This document shows, piece by piece, positions 34,420-44,932 of a DNA stretch of 64,000 bases. The notes beneath the pieces are model-generated. The model had not been told where the DNA came from and did no database searches. It saw only the letters and a program-made list of their open reading frames with translations. The stretch comes from Bipolaris cookei (taxonomy: Eukaryota > Ascomycota > Dothideomycetes > Pleosporales > Pleosporaceae), in assembly GCA_002286855.1 (NCBI GenBank), contig NRSV01000041.1:186001-250000 (forward strand). The letters run 5' to 3'. Position 1 is the stretch's first letter, and the number at the start of each line of letters is the position of its first letter. The position numbers were made by a program, and so were the translations under genes.

Positions 34420-35938
34420 CTAATCTATGACATCGTCTCTCAACGAGAAGATTTGCTTGAGTACCTCGTCCGTCTTTGCGCCAATGCCGTTGTGGTACAT
34501 CATGTTTGTTATAAATGGCTTGCAGCCTTTGAGAGTGCTTGCCGTTTCCATGCTCAAGTTAAAGTCTACGTACATGTCGTCCATGTATACAGCTGCGTAT
34601 GTTGGAACTTCGTTCTTCTTCAGCTGCTCAACGTCGTACAGCTTAGCCCAGTCCTTTTCCGCGGCCAGTAACTCCCCTACTTTCTTGAGTTTAGTGAGCT
34701 CAGGATAGCAGTCGAACATGAAGGGGTAGATCATCTCGCCGGTAAAGTATATTGGATCTTCCGAGTCAACGCGGGAGAGGGAGAACTCGGGGTATTTGGG
34801 GAGGAGGCGTTCAGCGGACCAATTCGCAGCTTTGCCTTGGCAGTAGATGGGCTCGTGGAGCAGAGCGTAAATGACGTTTGTGTCCCAGCTTTGTGCTGCC
34901 TCGAGTGCGAGCACAGTCGGACGTGTCAAATGACCGAATTGAGTAAGATCAGTATCCGCGCGCAGGATGAAATTGTGTACATCGTCGAAGCCGCCGTGCT
35001 TGCCAAAGTAGATGCCCAGCTGGAGGAAACGGCGTGCAGAGAGGTGGCCTTCGCCACCTTGGACGCGCACTGTTGTGTCGCCGAAGCGGGAGAGCAGCTT
35101 GACGATGCGTTTGACTCTCTCCACATCTTCTGGGTATTTCTGATAGTAGCCTTCGTTTCTGCTTTTAACACGTGCATACAGCCGCTCGTAAACTTCGTCT
35201 GCATTGTCTCTTAATGGCGGCAGACCTCCAAACAGGAAAGCCTCTTTGACACCTTCAGGGTAAAACGAAAGATACGTCGTGCAGCAGAAACCGCCAAAGC
35301 TCTGGCCCATGATGCTCCATTTCTTCTTCTCTTCGGGATAATCGGCTGTCAATGCTTTCCTTACAGCCTCACAGTCCTTGACAATGCTGTCTGCTCGGAA
35401 ACTCTTCATGTAGTCTGCCTGCACTTTCTCATCGCCCCTCAGCTGCAAACTCGACTGGCTGATGGCGGTTGATAAGCCTGTCCCGCGCTGGTCGAGCAGG
35501 AGTATTTGGTACCCTTTGTCAAGTATGGTGTGGGTCCAGGATACATTTTGGGGTGACTGGCATTCAAAACCTGGGCCGCCTTGTAGGTAGATGAGCCATG
35601 GAAGCTGTGTCTTGGCTCGTTCGAGGTGCGACGTTGGCGTGTAGTCTGCGGGCTTCTCGGCTTTTAGCGCTGAGCGGGCGAAGAGTTGAATAGTTCCTAG
35701 GGATGGGTTCGCTTTCGGGATGTTAATAAGGTTATGATTTGGAGAAATCCAGATCATTTGTTTTCCAATTTGTCAAATAGAACTCTACATACAATAGTCA
35801 CGGGGTACTTGGAAGAAGTGCTCCGTGATTCGAAGCTTGCCTGTATAAAGTCATTACCCGAAAATGAGGAGAGAAGAGTAGGGCTATACCAGGTATGAGG
35901 TGGCTCCTCTGCTCGAGAATCTTTGCTGCTTGAATCAT
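34420..35938 (-). CDS. Prolyl aminopeptidase-like alpha/beta hydrolase (peptidase S33)
   Basis: Three exons (35938-35890, 35840-35793, 35711-34420) encode 462 residues. The two small 5' exons rebuild the family N-terminus: KILEQRSHLIPGKLRITEHF continuing to FQVPRDYSNPSLGTIQLFAR. Proline iminopeptidases cleave N-terminal proline from peptides. Seen motifs: oxyanion-hole WLIYLQGGPGFE, LLLDQRGTGLS, nucleophile elbow with Ser170 (IMGQSFGGFCCT), the acid in VYMDDMYVD, and a C-terminal His in MMYHNGIGA. There is no secretion signal, so it is cytosolic. The 3' end lies 61 bp from the monooxygenase stop (convergent). Confidence 0.88.
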
Positions 35939-36309
35939 CTTGTGAATTGCTTACGAGGAGAGGAGAAAGGTGGGGAGTGAATGTATGCAATGTTATCGAT
36001 AAGCCCGAACGTTCCGTAATGCCTGCTCCAAATGATTGGTGGGGTGAACAATATGTCATCAAGCAGTATGCACCCAGACATTTGTGCATAGCAAGCTCGG
36101 TTATACTATTCATTAAGTCGTAATTACGATTGTCTTCTACAATTGTCGCAGTGGCTAAGCAGCTCCAGAGTATCAAAGCTGAAGTTCAAAAATTTCCAAC
36201 AACGTACTGAGGGGCAAATCGCGGGGGTTCGCCAGCCCACAAAACCACAAGCGTGACAACATTTCACAGCACACCTCATCTGATCAACTCTAATCTCGGG
36301 ATTGAAAAA
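35939..36309. promoter_or_regulatory. Bidirectional promoter region
   Basis: 371 bp between the divergent starts of the aminopeptidase and the Kelch-protein gene. No specific site is claimed. Confidence 0.4.
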
Positions 36310-38370
36310 ATGGCCAAGGATAAGAAAAAAGCATCCGGTGGCAAGGCCGCTGCCAAAGCTGCCAAAGCTGCCAAGCAAGAGAAGAAAGCAGGCAAAAAAG
36401 ACAAAAAGCTGGCATCCAAGACACAGGAACTCGATTCTGATGCGGAAGATGTTGATCTTGACGCAATCCTGGCACAATATGCAAAAGAGCAGGAGCAACA
36501 CCATGCCATCACTGAAATCGCTGCTGAACCGCCATCCGCACGAACGTCATGCACCTTGCTGGCTAACCCAGCAAACGAGAATGAAGTTTTCCTATTCGGA
36601 GGCGAGTACTTCAATGGAGCCACAGCAAAATTCTTCAATGACCTCATGATCTACAATATCAAGCAAGATGGCTGGAAGCAAGTGACCAGCCCCAACTCGC
36701 CACTTCCTCGATCCGGACATGCTTGGTGTCGTGCAGCCAACACAAAAGACATCTATCTTTTTGGCGGCGAATTCAGCTCTCCAAAGCAGGGAACTTTCTA
36801 TCACTACAATGACTTCTGGAAATTGGATCCAATAAACCGGGAATGGACGCGCATGGAGGGCAAGAGTAAGACTGCGGCACCACCAGCACGAAGCGGCCAC
36901 CGCATGGTTGGCTTCAAACAGTACATTATCCTTTGGGGAGGGTTCCAAGACACATCTGCCACAACAAAGTACCTGAATGACCTCTGGATCTATGATTGTG
37001 TCAACTTCTCGTGGCACACACCAAAGCTTCAGGCAGCTCGCGCGATACCGGATGCTCGATCAAGTTTCACATTCCTGCCACACGATCAAGGCGCCGTCAT
37101 ATACGGTGGTTACTCTCGTGTTAAGACACAAGCTGGGGGGAAGCAGCAGCAACAGCAAGGCAAAGGCAAAAAGAGCGGTGGCGGAGGCCCAGCTTCGCGC
37201 ATGGTTCTGAAACCAAAAGTTCATGATGATACTTGGTTTCTGCGCATTACGCCGCCACCAGCAGATCAACCTTCGACAACTCTGCCGGCTGTTTCATGGG
37301 AAAAGCGGAAGAAGCCAGCTAATGCACCGAACCCACCACGCGCAGGCACCACAATGGCATATCACAAGGGTCGTGGCGTCATGTTCGGTGGCGTGCACGA
37401 TGTCGAGGAGAGCGAAGAAGGTATCGACTCTGAATTCTTCAACCAGTTATTCATCTGGAACGTAGAGCGGAACCGCTTCATGCCACTTACTCTACGCCGA
37501 CCCAAGCAAAACGCGAACAAGAAAGCGGCCCAACAAGCCAACGTCAGCCGACGAGACCGCGGCAAGGCAGCAGAGGAAGAACTCCTAGCCAACCTCAAAG
37601 CCCTCGAAATGAAAGCCGGAGTCGCCCAAGACCCAGACTCCGACGACGAAGCTGCCAAAGCTGCAGAGGAAGATGAAGAAGAAGACACACGCCCCGAGAA
37701 GCCCAAACTCTTCGAATTCCCCCATCCCCGCTTCAACGCCGCTCTCACCGTTCAAGCAGACACCTTGTACATCTACGGCGGCACCTACGAAAAAGGTGAC
37801 CGCGAATTCACCTTTGACGAGCTCTGGTCCGTCAACCTCAACCACCTCGACGGCGTAACTGAAATCTTCAAGCGCGAGCTAGAAGACTGGCAAGGCAGCG
37901 ACGACGAACCCGACTCGGACGAGGAATACGACTCCGAAGAAGACGAAGACGAAGACGAAGATGCCGAAGATGACGCAAAATCCGCGTCTACAGCTCCCAC
38001 TAGCATCGCAGATTCTGTTGCCCCTCCTGCAACGGAGGATCTGGGTTCCCAAGAAGAAATTTCTGCACTCACAGATACTTTACCGCACCCGCGTCCCTTT
38101 GAGTCTCTCCGCGATTTTTACGCCCGCACGTCCGAGCAGTGGCAGAATATCATCCTCGAGGAGTTGGAGCGCAAGGGCACGAGCGCGGAGAAGAGTCCCA
38201 AGGAAGTCAAGAAAATGGCATTTGAACGTGCCGAAGAAAAATGGTGGGATTGCAGAGAAGAGATTCGCGCGTTGGAGGATGAGCAGGAGGCGGCGGGGAT
38301 AGGGGAGGTGGTTAGTTTGGCGGATAAGGAGGGAGCGAGTGGTGCTGGGGGTGTGGGAAGACGAAGGTAG
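36310..38370 (+). CDS. KEL3: Kelch-repeat protein, Kel3/KLHDC4 family
   Basis: A single exon of 686 residues starting at the ATG in AAAAAATGGCC. Nineteen upstream in-frame codons from 36253 are less likely. The N-terminus is Lys/Ala-rich (KAAKAAKQEKKAGKKDKK). The Kelch propeller begins at about residue 70: VFLFGGEYF, DLMIYNI, PRSGHAWC, IYLFGGEFSS, RSGHRMVGFKQYIILWGGFQ, YLNDLWIYD, AVIYGGYSR, AGTTMAYHKGRGVMFGGVHD, then LYIYGGTYEKGDREFTFDEL. Gln/Lys/Gly-rich and acidic insertions separate the blades. An Asp/Glu-rich tract (EDEDEDEDAEDD) precedes the C-terminal helical domain, with REFYART-like and WWDCREEIRALE segments shared by the family. Yeast Kel3 and human KLHDC4 are cytoplasmic and poorly characterised. 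The 3' end is 80 bp from DHR2. Confidence 0.9.
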   Translation: MAKDKKKASGGKAAAKAAKAAKQEKKAGKKDKKLASKTQELDSDAEDVDLDAILAQYAKEQEQHHAITEIAAEPPSARTSCTLLANPANENEVFLFGGEYFNGATAKFFNDLMIYNIKQDGWKQVTSPNSPLPRSGHAWCRAANTKDIYLFGGEFSSPKQGTFYHYNDFWKLDPINREWTRMEGKSKTAAPPARSGHRMVGFKQYIILWGGFQDTSATTKYLNDLWIYDCVNFSWHTPKLQAARAIPDARSSFTFLPHDQGAVIYGGYSRVKTQAGGKQQQQQGKGKKSGGGGPASRMVLKPKVHDDTWFLRITPPPADQPSTTLPAVSWEKRKKPANAPNPPRAGTTMAYHKGRGVMFGGVHDVEESEEGIDSEFFNQLFIWNVERNRFMPLTLRRPKQNANKKAAQQANVSRRDRGKAAEEELLANLKALEMKAGVAQDPDSDDEAAKAAEEDEEEDTRPEKPKLFEFPHPRFNAALTVQADTLYIYGGTYEKGDREFTFDELWSVNLNHLDGVTEIFKRELEDWQGSDDEPDSDEEYDSEEDEDEDEDAEDDAKSASTAPTSIADSVAPPATEDLGSQEEISALTDTLPHPRPFESLRDFYARTSEQWQNIILEELERKGTSAEKSPKEVKKMAFERAEEKWWDCREEIRALEDEQEAAGIGEVVSLADKEGASGAGGVGRRR

Positions 38371-38450
38371 ACAACCGTCCTGGGATATGTGACATGTGTA
38401 GATTAAAGAGCTAGATAAATAGTCAAGTGGAACATGAAGTATAAGGGAGA

Positions 38451-40877
38451 CTACATAATCCCATCAATAACCTCCGCCACCCAATCCAACTGCACAGCAC
38501 TAACCCCTCTCGCCCACGCCCTCCCCGTAAACACAAACTCATTAAACACAATCGCCTCCACCTTCTTGCCAAAAAGAACAGAGCTAGGATGAATAGCCAC
38601 AGTCTGATTCCCCAGCAGCGTCTTATAACTCCCATCTGGCATCAACCGCGCCGTATTCGCAATAAACCCACGCAGCATACACTCAAGTATCGCCCTACTC
38701 TTCGCTTCAGACGGCGCAGCATCATCTGCTTCCACACCGCTATTTGACAGCAATTTAAGTTGCTTACACAACTCCCTAAGCTGCGTGCGTATCTTCATCA
38801 CATTCTCCATAGCCCGATATGACACAAAATGCCTCTCACACCAACTTTTCTTCTGCGCTTTATCTTCCGCAGCGAAACGCTGCACGGTTATGAGAAGGGT
38901 CAAGTGGTCGCCCTCGCGACGATACAGTTCCCGACGTACTTCCTCCGCTTCTTCTTTGCGCTCTTCGGTAACGAAGTTCAGGAATACGGTTTCGACACTT
39001 AAAGCGGAAATAATGTCGATGGCTGCGGAGAGGCAGTCGCGGTCGGATTTTGCAGCTTCGACGAGCACGCGACCAAATGTGGGTGTTAGAGGGAATTTCG
39101 CTATGACGAGACCGTTGGGGCTGATTTCCCCGGTTTCGGTGAGGGCTTGCAGGTGCAGGAGTTGGAGTAAGGCTTTTTCGAGTGCTTCGCGCGGGGGTCG
39201 GTCGAGGAAGGGGAAACTGAGGACGTCGGTGACGCCGCGGGCTTTCATGGTAAGAATGGCTTGGCTGAGGTCGCAGCGGAGGATTTCGGGAATGGTACGG
39301 TCTTCCATGTTCTTGTAGGCGCCTTCGGTGTAGAGGCGGTAGCATTGGCCGGGTGCTTCACGGCCGGCTCGACCTTTGCGTTGGATGGCTGCGGATTTGG
39401 AGATTGGTTTTACAAGGAGAGACTCGAGGCCTAGGCGATTGCGGAATTGTTTGATTTTAGACTTGCCGCAGTCTATTACGAAGCGGATGCCGGGGACAGT
39501 GACGGATGTTTCTGCAATGTTAGTTGCGAGGATGACGCGCCGTGTACGGTAAGGAGCTGGTTGGAAGATGCGTTGTTGAGCGTGCTGGGGGAGGGCTGCA
39601 AAGAGTGGAAGAGCGAGTAGTTTAGGAACCTCGTCATCCATGCCTTCGGCATAGTCGTTAATAAGCTTCTCAAGAGCCTCGATAGTGTCTTGGCCTGTTA
39701 GGAAAACGAGTATATCGCCGGGCAGTGGCTCTTTGTAGTGAATCTGAAAGACCAGTTTTAGGGCGGACTCGATCCAGTCTTGTGTAGGCTGCGGTAGATA
39801 TATCGTCTTGACATGGTATTGTCGTCCTTCTACGTAACACGCCGAGACCTTGCTGGTATTCGCCATCTTTGCTTTATCGACAGTCGTGTCCGATGCTGCT
39901 GCAGGCGAATCACCCCCGAAGAAATTTACAAGACTCTCCACATCCGCTGTAGCACTCATTACTACCACCTTTAGCGGATGCTTCCTTTTCTTGTTTTTCT
40001 CCTCATCAGCAACTAGATTCCTCAAAAATCCGAGAATCAGATCTACATTCACACTCCTCTCGTGCACCTCATCCACTACTATCGCACTGTACTGCGACAT
40101 GTTGGGGTCCCTGAGCATCTCCTGAAGCAGCATACCTTCAGTCAGAAACTTGACTTTTGTGTGCTTCCCGACAGCGTTGTCGAAACGAACACTATATCCG
40201 ACCTTTGCTGCTGGGCCCTTGTCACCAAGTAAGCTGCCCATTTCTTCTGCAACACGACGGGCTAGGGAAATGGCTGCCACTCTTCGAGGCTGTGTGATTG
40301 CTATGCATCCCGTACACCAAGATTCGTTGGTCAAAAACTGCGGTAACTGTGTCGATTTTCCGGAACCCGTTTCTCCAGTCAAGACAAGGATGTTGTTCTT
40401 TTGTAGTGCTGCCCGGATGGAGTCTGCCTGGGGCCATATGGGAAGCGATTTTCTGACTGATCGCAACTCGTCGCGTTTTTGGAGAAGATAAGGCGGTATA
40501 TCCTGGGTTTTTTGAGAATTTCGCAACCGCTGCGGTTGCTTGTTCCTGGCCTTGGAATGTTGCTCACGCCTAGGTGTGGGCTCTGGTGGCTGTGTCGATG
40601 GCTTGTCCGGTTTGGAAGACTTCTCAGACTGTCCAGTTGGCAAATCCCTAGCAACCTCTGTCCTCTTCACAACATCAACCTTGATCTTTTGACTCGCAAC
40701 GGAATTAGGTGTATCATCTTCAGAGTCATCAAACTTGGTCAGTTGGCCGGCGCCTTTTTTAACACTCCAGCCATCCTTGGCTGGTTGAGTTCTTTTTCTC
40801 TTTTTCCCCCTCTTTAGTTCTGGTGATCTTTTCTCTACGTTCTGGACCTTTGAATCTATGCTCTTTTCTTGTGACAT
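38451..40877 (-). CDS. DHR2: DEAH-family RNA helicase, Dhr2 type
   Basis: A single exon of 808 residues. All SF2 DEAH motifs are visible: I (LTGETGSGKSTQLPQF), Ia (TQPRRVAAISLARRVA), II (VVDEVHERS), III (MSATAD), IV (LVFLTGQDTIEAL), V (ILATNIAETSVTVPGIRFVI), VI (QRKGRAGREAPGQCYRLY). The OB-fold and HA2 domains follow. Motif II is DEVH rather than DEAH, as I recall for Dhr2-like proteins. Yeast Dhr2 works in the nucleolus on the small-subunit processome in 18S rRNA maturation. The N-terminal 130 residues are Lys/Ser/Pro-rich, fit for nucleolar targeting. The C-terminal segment LFGKKVEAIVFNEFVFTGRA is typical of the domain end. DHX40/DHX33-type assignment is the alternative. Confidence 0.87.
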   Translation of the reverse strand: MSQEKSIDSKVQNVEKRSPELKRGKKRKRTQPAKDGWSVKKGAGQLTKFDDSEDDTPNSVASQKIKVDVVKRTEVARDLPTGQSEKSSKPDKPSTQPPEPTPRREQHSKARNKQPQRLRNSQKTQDIPPYLLQKRDELRSVRKSLPIWPQADSIRAALQKNNILVLTGETGSGKSTQLPQFLTNESWCTGCIAITQPRRVAAISLARRVAEEMGSLLGDKGPAAKVGYSVRFDNAVGKHTKVKFLTEGMLLQEMLRDPNMSQYSAIVVDEVHERSVNVDLILGFLRNLVADEEKNKKRKHPLKVVVMSATADVESLVNFFGGDSPAAASDTTVDKAKMANTSKVSACYVEGRQYHVKTIYLPQPTQDWIESALKLVFQIHYKEPLPGDILVFLTGQDTIEALEKLINDYAEGMDDEVPKLLALPLFAALPQHAQQRIFQPAPYRTRRVILATNIAETSVTVPGIRFVIDCGKSKIKQFRNRLGLESLLVKPISKSAAIQRKGRAGREAPGQCYRLYTEGAYKNMEDRTIPEILRCDLSQAILTMKARGVTDVLSFPFLDRPPREALEKALLQLLHLQALTETGEISPNGLVIAKFPLTPTFGRVLVEAAKSDRDCLSAAIDIISALSVETVFLNFVTEERKEEAEEVRRELYRREGDHLTLLITVQRFAAEDKAQKKSWCERHFVSYRAMENVMKIRTQLRELCKQLKLLSNSGVEADDAAPSEAKSRAILECMLRGFIANTARLMPDGSYKTLLGNQTVAIHPSSVLFGKKVEAIVFNEFVFTGRAWARGVSAVQLDWVAEVIDGIM

Positions 40878-41264
40878 GGCTGTTGTGGGAATAGTGATGA
40901 TGTTTCGAGTACCAAAACTTTTCTGACCTCGAAAAATTTATCGATAAGAGCGCGTCGTCCTATAACGGCTAGCGTAGATTCAGTCTACAGCGAAGGATCC
41001 ACCTCCACACTCCACATGCTTGATCAGGCGCGACTACATAATTCTATTCAACTATGCGGATTTCGACCATTCAGGCTTTCCGGGGGGTCTCAATGATGTG
41101 CTTCAGCCATTCGGCCATGTTCAGTATCATTATCGAACGAATGAATCTGCAAGACATACTGCAACCCGCAACAATTGATACTTTGTTGACCAGAAGTTTA
41201 TGTACAAAAGTCTAAATACTAGTCTATGCACACGACACAAGGTTCGGCGTTTGCAATGTACCGT
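40878..41264. other. Intergenic region OCT1/DHR2
   Basis: 387 bp between tandem minus-strand genes, holding the DHR2 promoter and the OCT1 3' region. No other feature is seen. Confidence 0.5.
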
Positions 41265-43655
41265 CTACTTCCCTATATCCCGGATCCCCCATTTCCCTAC
41301 CTCCTGCATGGCTTGCTCGCCGCCTTCCGCCAGCCTCTCATCTTTAAGCACACCAGCCAGGCACTGCCAGCCATCTCTTCCGCCACCCCATCTAAGCACC
41401 TCGTTCTTATACAACTCACCATTTTCTCTATCTAAGCTGCCATCTGAACCATTGTGCTGAAACACGTCCTTCCATATCTTAGCTGCGAGGGCGCGGTCAA
41501 ACAGATAAGAATAGTACGTAGCGCCATATCCATATAAGTGACCAAAGAAACCTTGCCAGGCTGTTCCGGCAGGCTCAGGAACTGATGCGTACTTGTTGTA
41601 TACATCGTGGTAAACCTTTGTCGAGTTGAAGTTTGGGTCTGCGGCGATAGGGGAATGATAAGCTTGGTCTAGCATGCAAAGCAGGATTTGCGATTCGAGT
41701 TCGGCGTGTTGATTTCGATTGTCGATTGCGAGACGGGACTCAAGGGCAGCCATGGGAACTGGGGCGTCTGTTTCCCAATGGCGGGCATACAAAGAGAGCA
41801 CGTGTGGGCAAAAGGCAAAGTGTTCCATTAGGACAGACGGCAGCTCAGCGATATCGGTAGCGCAACGAGTACCAGAGACGTTCTGCAGAGCTGTACGACC
41901 CAGGATAGAATGGAGAGCATGGCCCATTTCGTGGAACAGAGTGCGTACGTCGTGAATGTTAAGAAGCGTTGGTCGCGAGTGAGACGCTTTGCTGAAGTCG
42001 CATATCAGGGCGATGGTCGGTAATTGGAAATAACTTTGCCGTTGGGCATTGTAAGACACTGGCATACCATCGGTAGCTGCTTCAATGGGTGAAGAAAAGC
42101 GGTGTTGCATGTGTGCCATTTCTTCCATTTCCGAGGGTAGAATCTCGCGACTACAGCGCAGGGTGAAATGCGCTGGGTTGGGCGTTTTGCCAGGACGAGA
42201 ATACAAGTCACAGTACAGTACTGCAATATGGCCTTCAGTATCAGATATGACGTCGAGGCGGCGAACTCCATCGTCCCATACTTCCCCCGGCTGGGTCTCT
42301 TTTGGCACAAAACGTACGCCATAGAGACGGTCGAAGAGTCGAGATATTCCCTGCAGGACGGTGCCGACGGAGAAATATGCAGACAGTGAATCTGGGGTGC
42401 GTTGTCTATAGTGGCCTTCCATTGTTGCAAGCATTTTTTGTGTATAGTAGAACTTATCCCAGGCATTGATGCGATCTGGAAAGTTCGACCGGTGGGCATC
42501 TCCTCGTTTCAGTTCCATTAACTCCTCTAAATCGGCAAGCACAGCTGGTCGGCTATCCTCGTACAATGCTTTCAGAAACGTATTAACAGCTTCTGGCGTA
42601 CGTGCCATCTTATTCTCAAGCGTCATGTGCGCAAATGTCTCATATCCTGATGTCTGGGCTAGTTCGGCGCGTAGCTTCAACATCTTCTCCAACCGTGCAA
42701 TGCTTGGTTTGCTTGCTGTGCGGACAGCTTGGTATGTCTCTCTGCGCACTTCTGGGTCCTCAACAAACCGCAGCACTGATTGTGCCTCATGATGCATTGT
42801 CGAAATCTTTGTTTCTCCCCACTTGGTCAGAGCCTTTGCCATGTTCGGGTCTAGCCCTTTTAACCGCGTGGATTTGAACCGTAAGGTCAGTGTCTCTGGT
42901 GCCATGCCCTCGACAAACTGGTTCCCAACTTCAGCAATCTCTCCGCTCAGGTCCACCAGCTTCTCTCGTGTCTTGTCATCCAGCCCAATGCCAAAGCGTG
43001 CAAAGTCCTCCATCAGTATCCTCGCAACGATGCGCTCTTCCTCGCTCCAGGCCTCGTACACCTCAGGTATCTCCGAGCCTTTCTTCAGCTGGTCATATAG
43101 CACAGGCGTTGTATTTAATTGGTTCATGTACTGGAAGACTGTCGAGTAGGCCTTGACTGCCATGACCTGGAACTTGCGATCTGGATGGGTGCCTCGCACA
43201 AAGTCGGCCAGGTCTATGACTCTACATAGCAGGTCGCTGAGTTTGTCGAGGTCCTTGACCATATGCTTGTAGTCCTGGACCGACTGCGCAGCTGCCACCT
43301 TTTGCACGACGCCATTGCAGCGCTGGATGGTTATGGTGACAAAGTCAACGAAACCTTCAGGATGTGTAAGGTATTTGTTGCCGATGATGCCAGCGGGCTG
43401 GCCATTTTGCGATGTTCGTCTGAAGCCCGCCCAGAATGAGGCGCTGTCAAAGACCTTGCGGAGGGCGTCGTCATCTGTCTTTGCACTGGTAGGGAAACTG
43501 TGGAGTGGCGGCGCAGGGTCGCGTGGCTTGGAAGGGGCGGTGGCAGCAGCAGCAAAAGTTGAGTTGAAGCGTCGTTGGCGCTGCGACTGATGGAGACAGC
43601 GGTGGCAGATCCAGGGCGCTATTGGCTGCTTTGTGCGCGCAAGCCGCTTGAGCAT
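41265..43655 (-). CDS. OCT1: Mitochondrial intermediate peptidase
   Basis: A single exon. The start is set at 43655 (MLKRLARTKQPIAPWICHRC), which gives 796 residues and a typical Arg-rich mitochondrial presequence. An upstream in-frame ATG at 43778 would add 41 residues and intrude into the short divergent promoter. Oct1 (peptidase M3) removes an octapeptide from imported proteins in the matrix after the main processing peptidase cut. The zinc site is HEMGH at residues 575-579 (TLFHEMGHALHSILGRT), with the third ligand in the downstream GTRCATDIAELPSVLMEHF segment. The end region YLFDRALAAKIWKDVF is typical. The gene is head-to-head with a MICOS subunit gene, with a gap of only 194 bp. Confidence 0.95.
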   Translation of the reverse strand: MLKRLARTKQPIAPWICHRCLHQSQRQRRFNSTFAAAATAPSKPRDPAPPLHSFPTSAKTDDDALRKVFDSASFWAGFRRTSQNGQPAGIIGNKYLTHPEGFVDFVTITIQRCNGVVQKVAAAQSVQDYKHMVKDLDKLSDLLCRVIDLADFVRGTHPDRKFQVMAVKAYSTVFQYMNQLNTTPVLYDQLKKGSEIPEVYEAWSEEERIVARILMEDFARFGIGLDDKTREKLVDLSGEIAEVGNQFVEGMAPETLTLRFKSTRLKGLDPNMAKALTKWGETKISTMHHEAQSVLRFVEDPEVRRETYQAVRTASKPSIARLEKMLKLRAELAQTSGYETFAHMTLENKMARTPEAVNTFLKALYEDSRPAVLADLEELMELKRGDAHRSNFPDRINAWDKFYYTQKMLATMEGHYRQRTPDSLSAYFSVGTVLQGISRLFDRLYGVRFVPKETQPGEVWDDGVRRLDVISDTEGHIAVLYCDLYSRPGKTPNPAHFTLRCSREILPSEMEEMAHMQHRFSSPIEAATDGMPVSYNAQRQSYFQLPTIALICDFSKASHSRPTLLNIHDVRTLFHEMGHALHSILGRTALQNVSGTRCATDIAELPSVLMEHFAFCPHVLSLYARHWETDAPVPMAALESRLAIDNRNQHAELESQILLCMLDQAYHSPIAADPNFNSTKVYHDVYNKYASVPEPAGTAWQGFFGHLYGYGATYYSYLFDRALAAKIWKDVFQHNGSDGSLDRENGELYKNEVLRWGGGRDGWQCLAGVLKDERLAEGGEQAMQEVGKWGIRDIGK

Positions 43656-43849
43656 CGTGGGTGGTGGCACAAGTGAAGGAAGACTGGTAGGGCTAGAGAA
43701 ACAAACGATGTCATAGCCAGGCCAGGCCGAGGACGAGTGGGCGGGATTCTTGCGGCGCTCGCACGGCCGTTTCCGCATCCTCAGAAGCTCAACATCAGAA
43801 GCTGGATCTCGGCCAGTTTCCCACCCATTGCGCCCGCCCCACGCCCGAC
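43656..43849. promoter_or_regulatory. Short bidirectional promoter OCT1/MIC27
   Basis: Only 194 bp separate the start codons of two divergently transcribed nuclear genes for mitochondrial proteins. Both promoters and both leaders must fit here. The sequence is GC-rich and contains no TATA-like element that I can see. Confidence 0.5.
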
Positions 43850-44741
43850 ATGGCTTTCCGACCGTTGTTACGGCAGGTGAGTAGACTCGCTGAGTAACCT
43901 ACGGCTGCCGTCTGATGTCTTACAGCGCGCCGTCGTCCCCGCCATGGCCGCCCTCTCGGCCACGGCAATCTTCGCTCCTCGCTCCATATACGCAGAAGAG
44001 CGCCAGGAAGACTTCTCGGTATGTGCTGATGCCCTGTACCTTCAACAAATTCTTGCTTCAGAACAGAAATTTATTCTGGACGGCATGTGCGACCTTCGGT
44101 ACTGACGCAACCACCAGAACCGCAAGCCAATCTACGATGATATGCCCATTGATGCCACCGCTCCTACTGCCCCCTCTCTGCCAGCGCCATCACGTCCGGC
44201 TCCCTCCGAAGAGCCCGTCTACCGTCCGACTCCTACCGACCGACTGGCTGTCCAGATTGGCCGTGCGCGCATGGCTCTGTACGAGCAAGCCGTCCGCGGT
44301 GAAAAGGCCGTCGATAACGCTCTTACCGAGACGCTCCGCCTAGAGCACTCTTTCACAAGCACTATCCGTTCACTAGCCCCACCAAAAGAGTCTGGTGAGA
44401 AGGTCCTACCTGGCGCCCTGTACGTGCTTGTCGCCTCCATGGCTGGATCCATTGTCACACGCAACCGCAACATACTACTCCGCGCCTCTGTCCCTCTTGC
44501 CGTGGGCATTACTGCTGCCAATGTGGTACTTCCCATTACCTCCAAGAACGTGGGTGATCTCATTTGGACCTACGAGGAGCGATACCCCATTGTTGCAGAC
44601 ACACATCTGCGCATGAAGAAGCGCATCCTGCAATTTGTCGAGACTGGAAAGGCACATGCGCAGGGCACTGTTGGTGCCGTCGAGGGCAAACTCGCCGATA
44701 CCAGGGAAAGCTTGGAGGACTGGGTCAAGAAGGGCCGGTAA
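43850..44741 (+). CDS. MIC27: MICOS complex subunit Mic26/Mic27 (apolipoprotein O family)
   Basis: Three exons (43850-43876, 43926-44018, 44118-44741) encode 247 residues. The protein sits in the mitochondrial inner membrane and shapes crista junctions as part of MICOS. The first exon gives a presequence-like MAFRPLLRQ, followed by RAVVPAMAALSATAIFAPRS. A Pro-rich linker precedes the Apo-O core: DRLAVQIGRARMALYEQAV, GALYVLVASMAGSIVTRNR, a second hydrophobic segment SVPLAVGITAANVVLPIT, then NVGDLIWTYEERYP and a C-terminal amphipathic helix. Donors are GTGAGT and GTATGT. Mic26 versus Mic27 naming is not settled in fungi by sequence alone. Confidence 0.85.
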
Positions 44742-44932
44742 ACCACGCATGAGCAATAGCTTCTTTGATATGAGCACTTGTACATTAGCGGATCCGTCTA
44801 GGTGGGATGCCCATCTTCAGGCAATGCACATTGCTTTTTCGTTCATCTTCTCCATAAGTGTCGTATATTTGAATAGAAAGCTACTTGATCCAAGTATTCA
44901 AGCATTAGTCTGTCATGTTCTCAAACCCTCAA

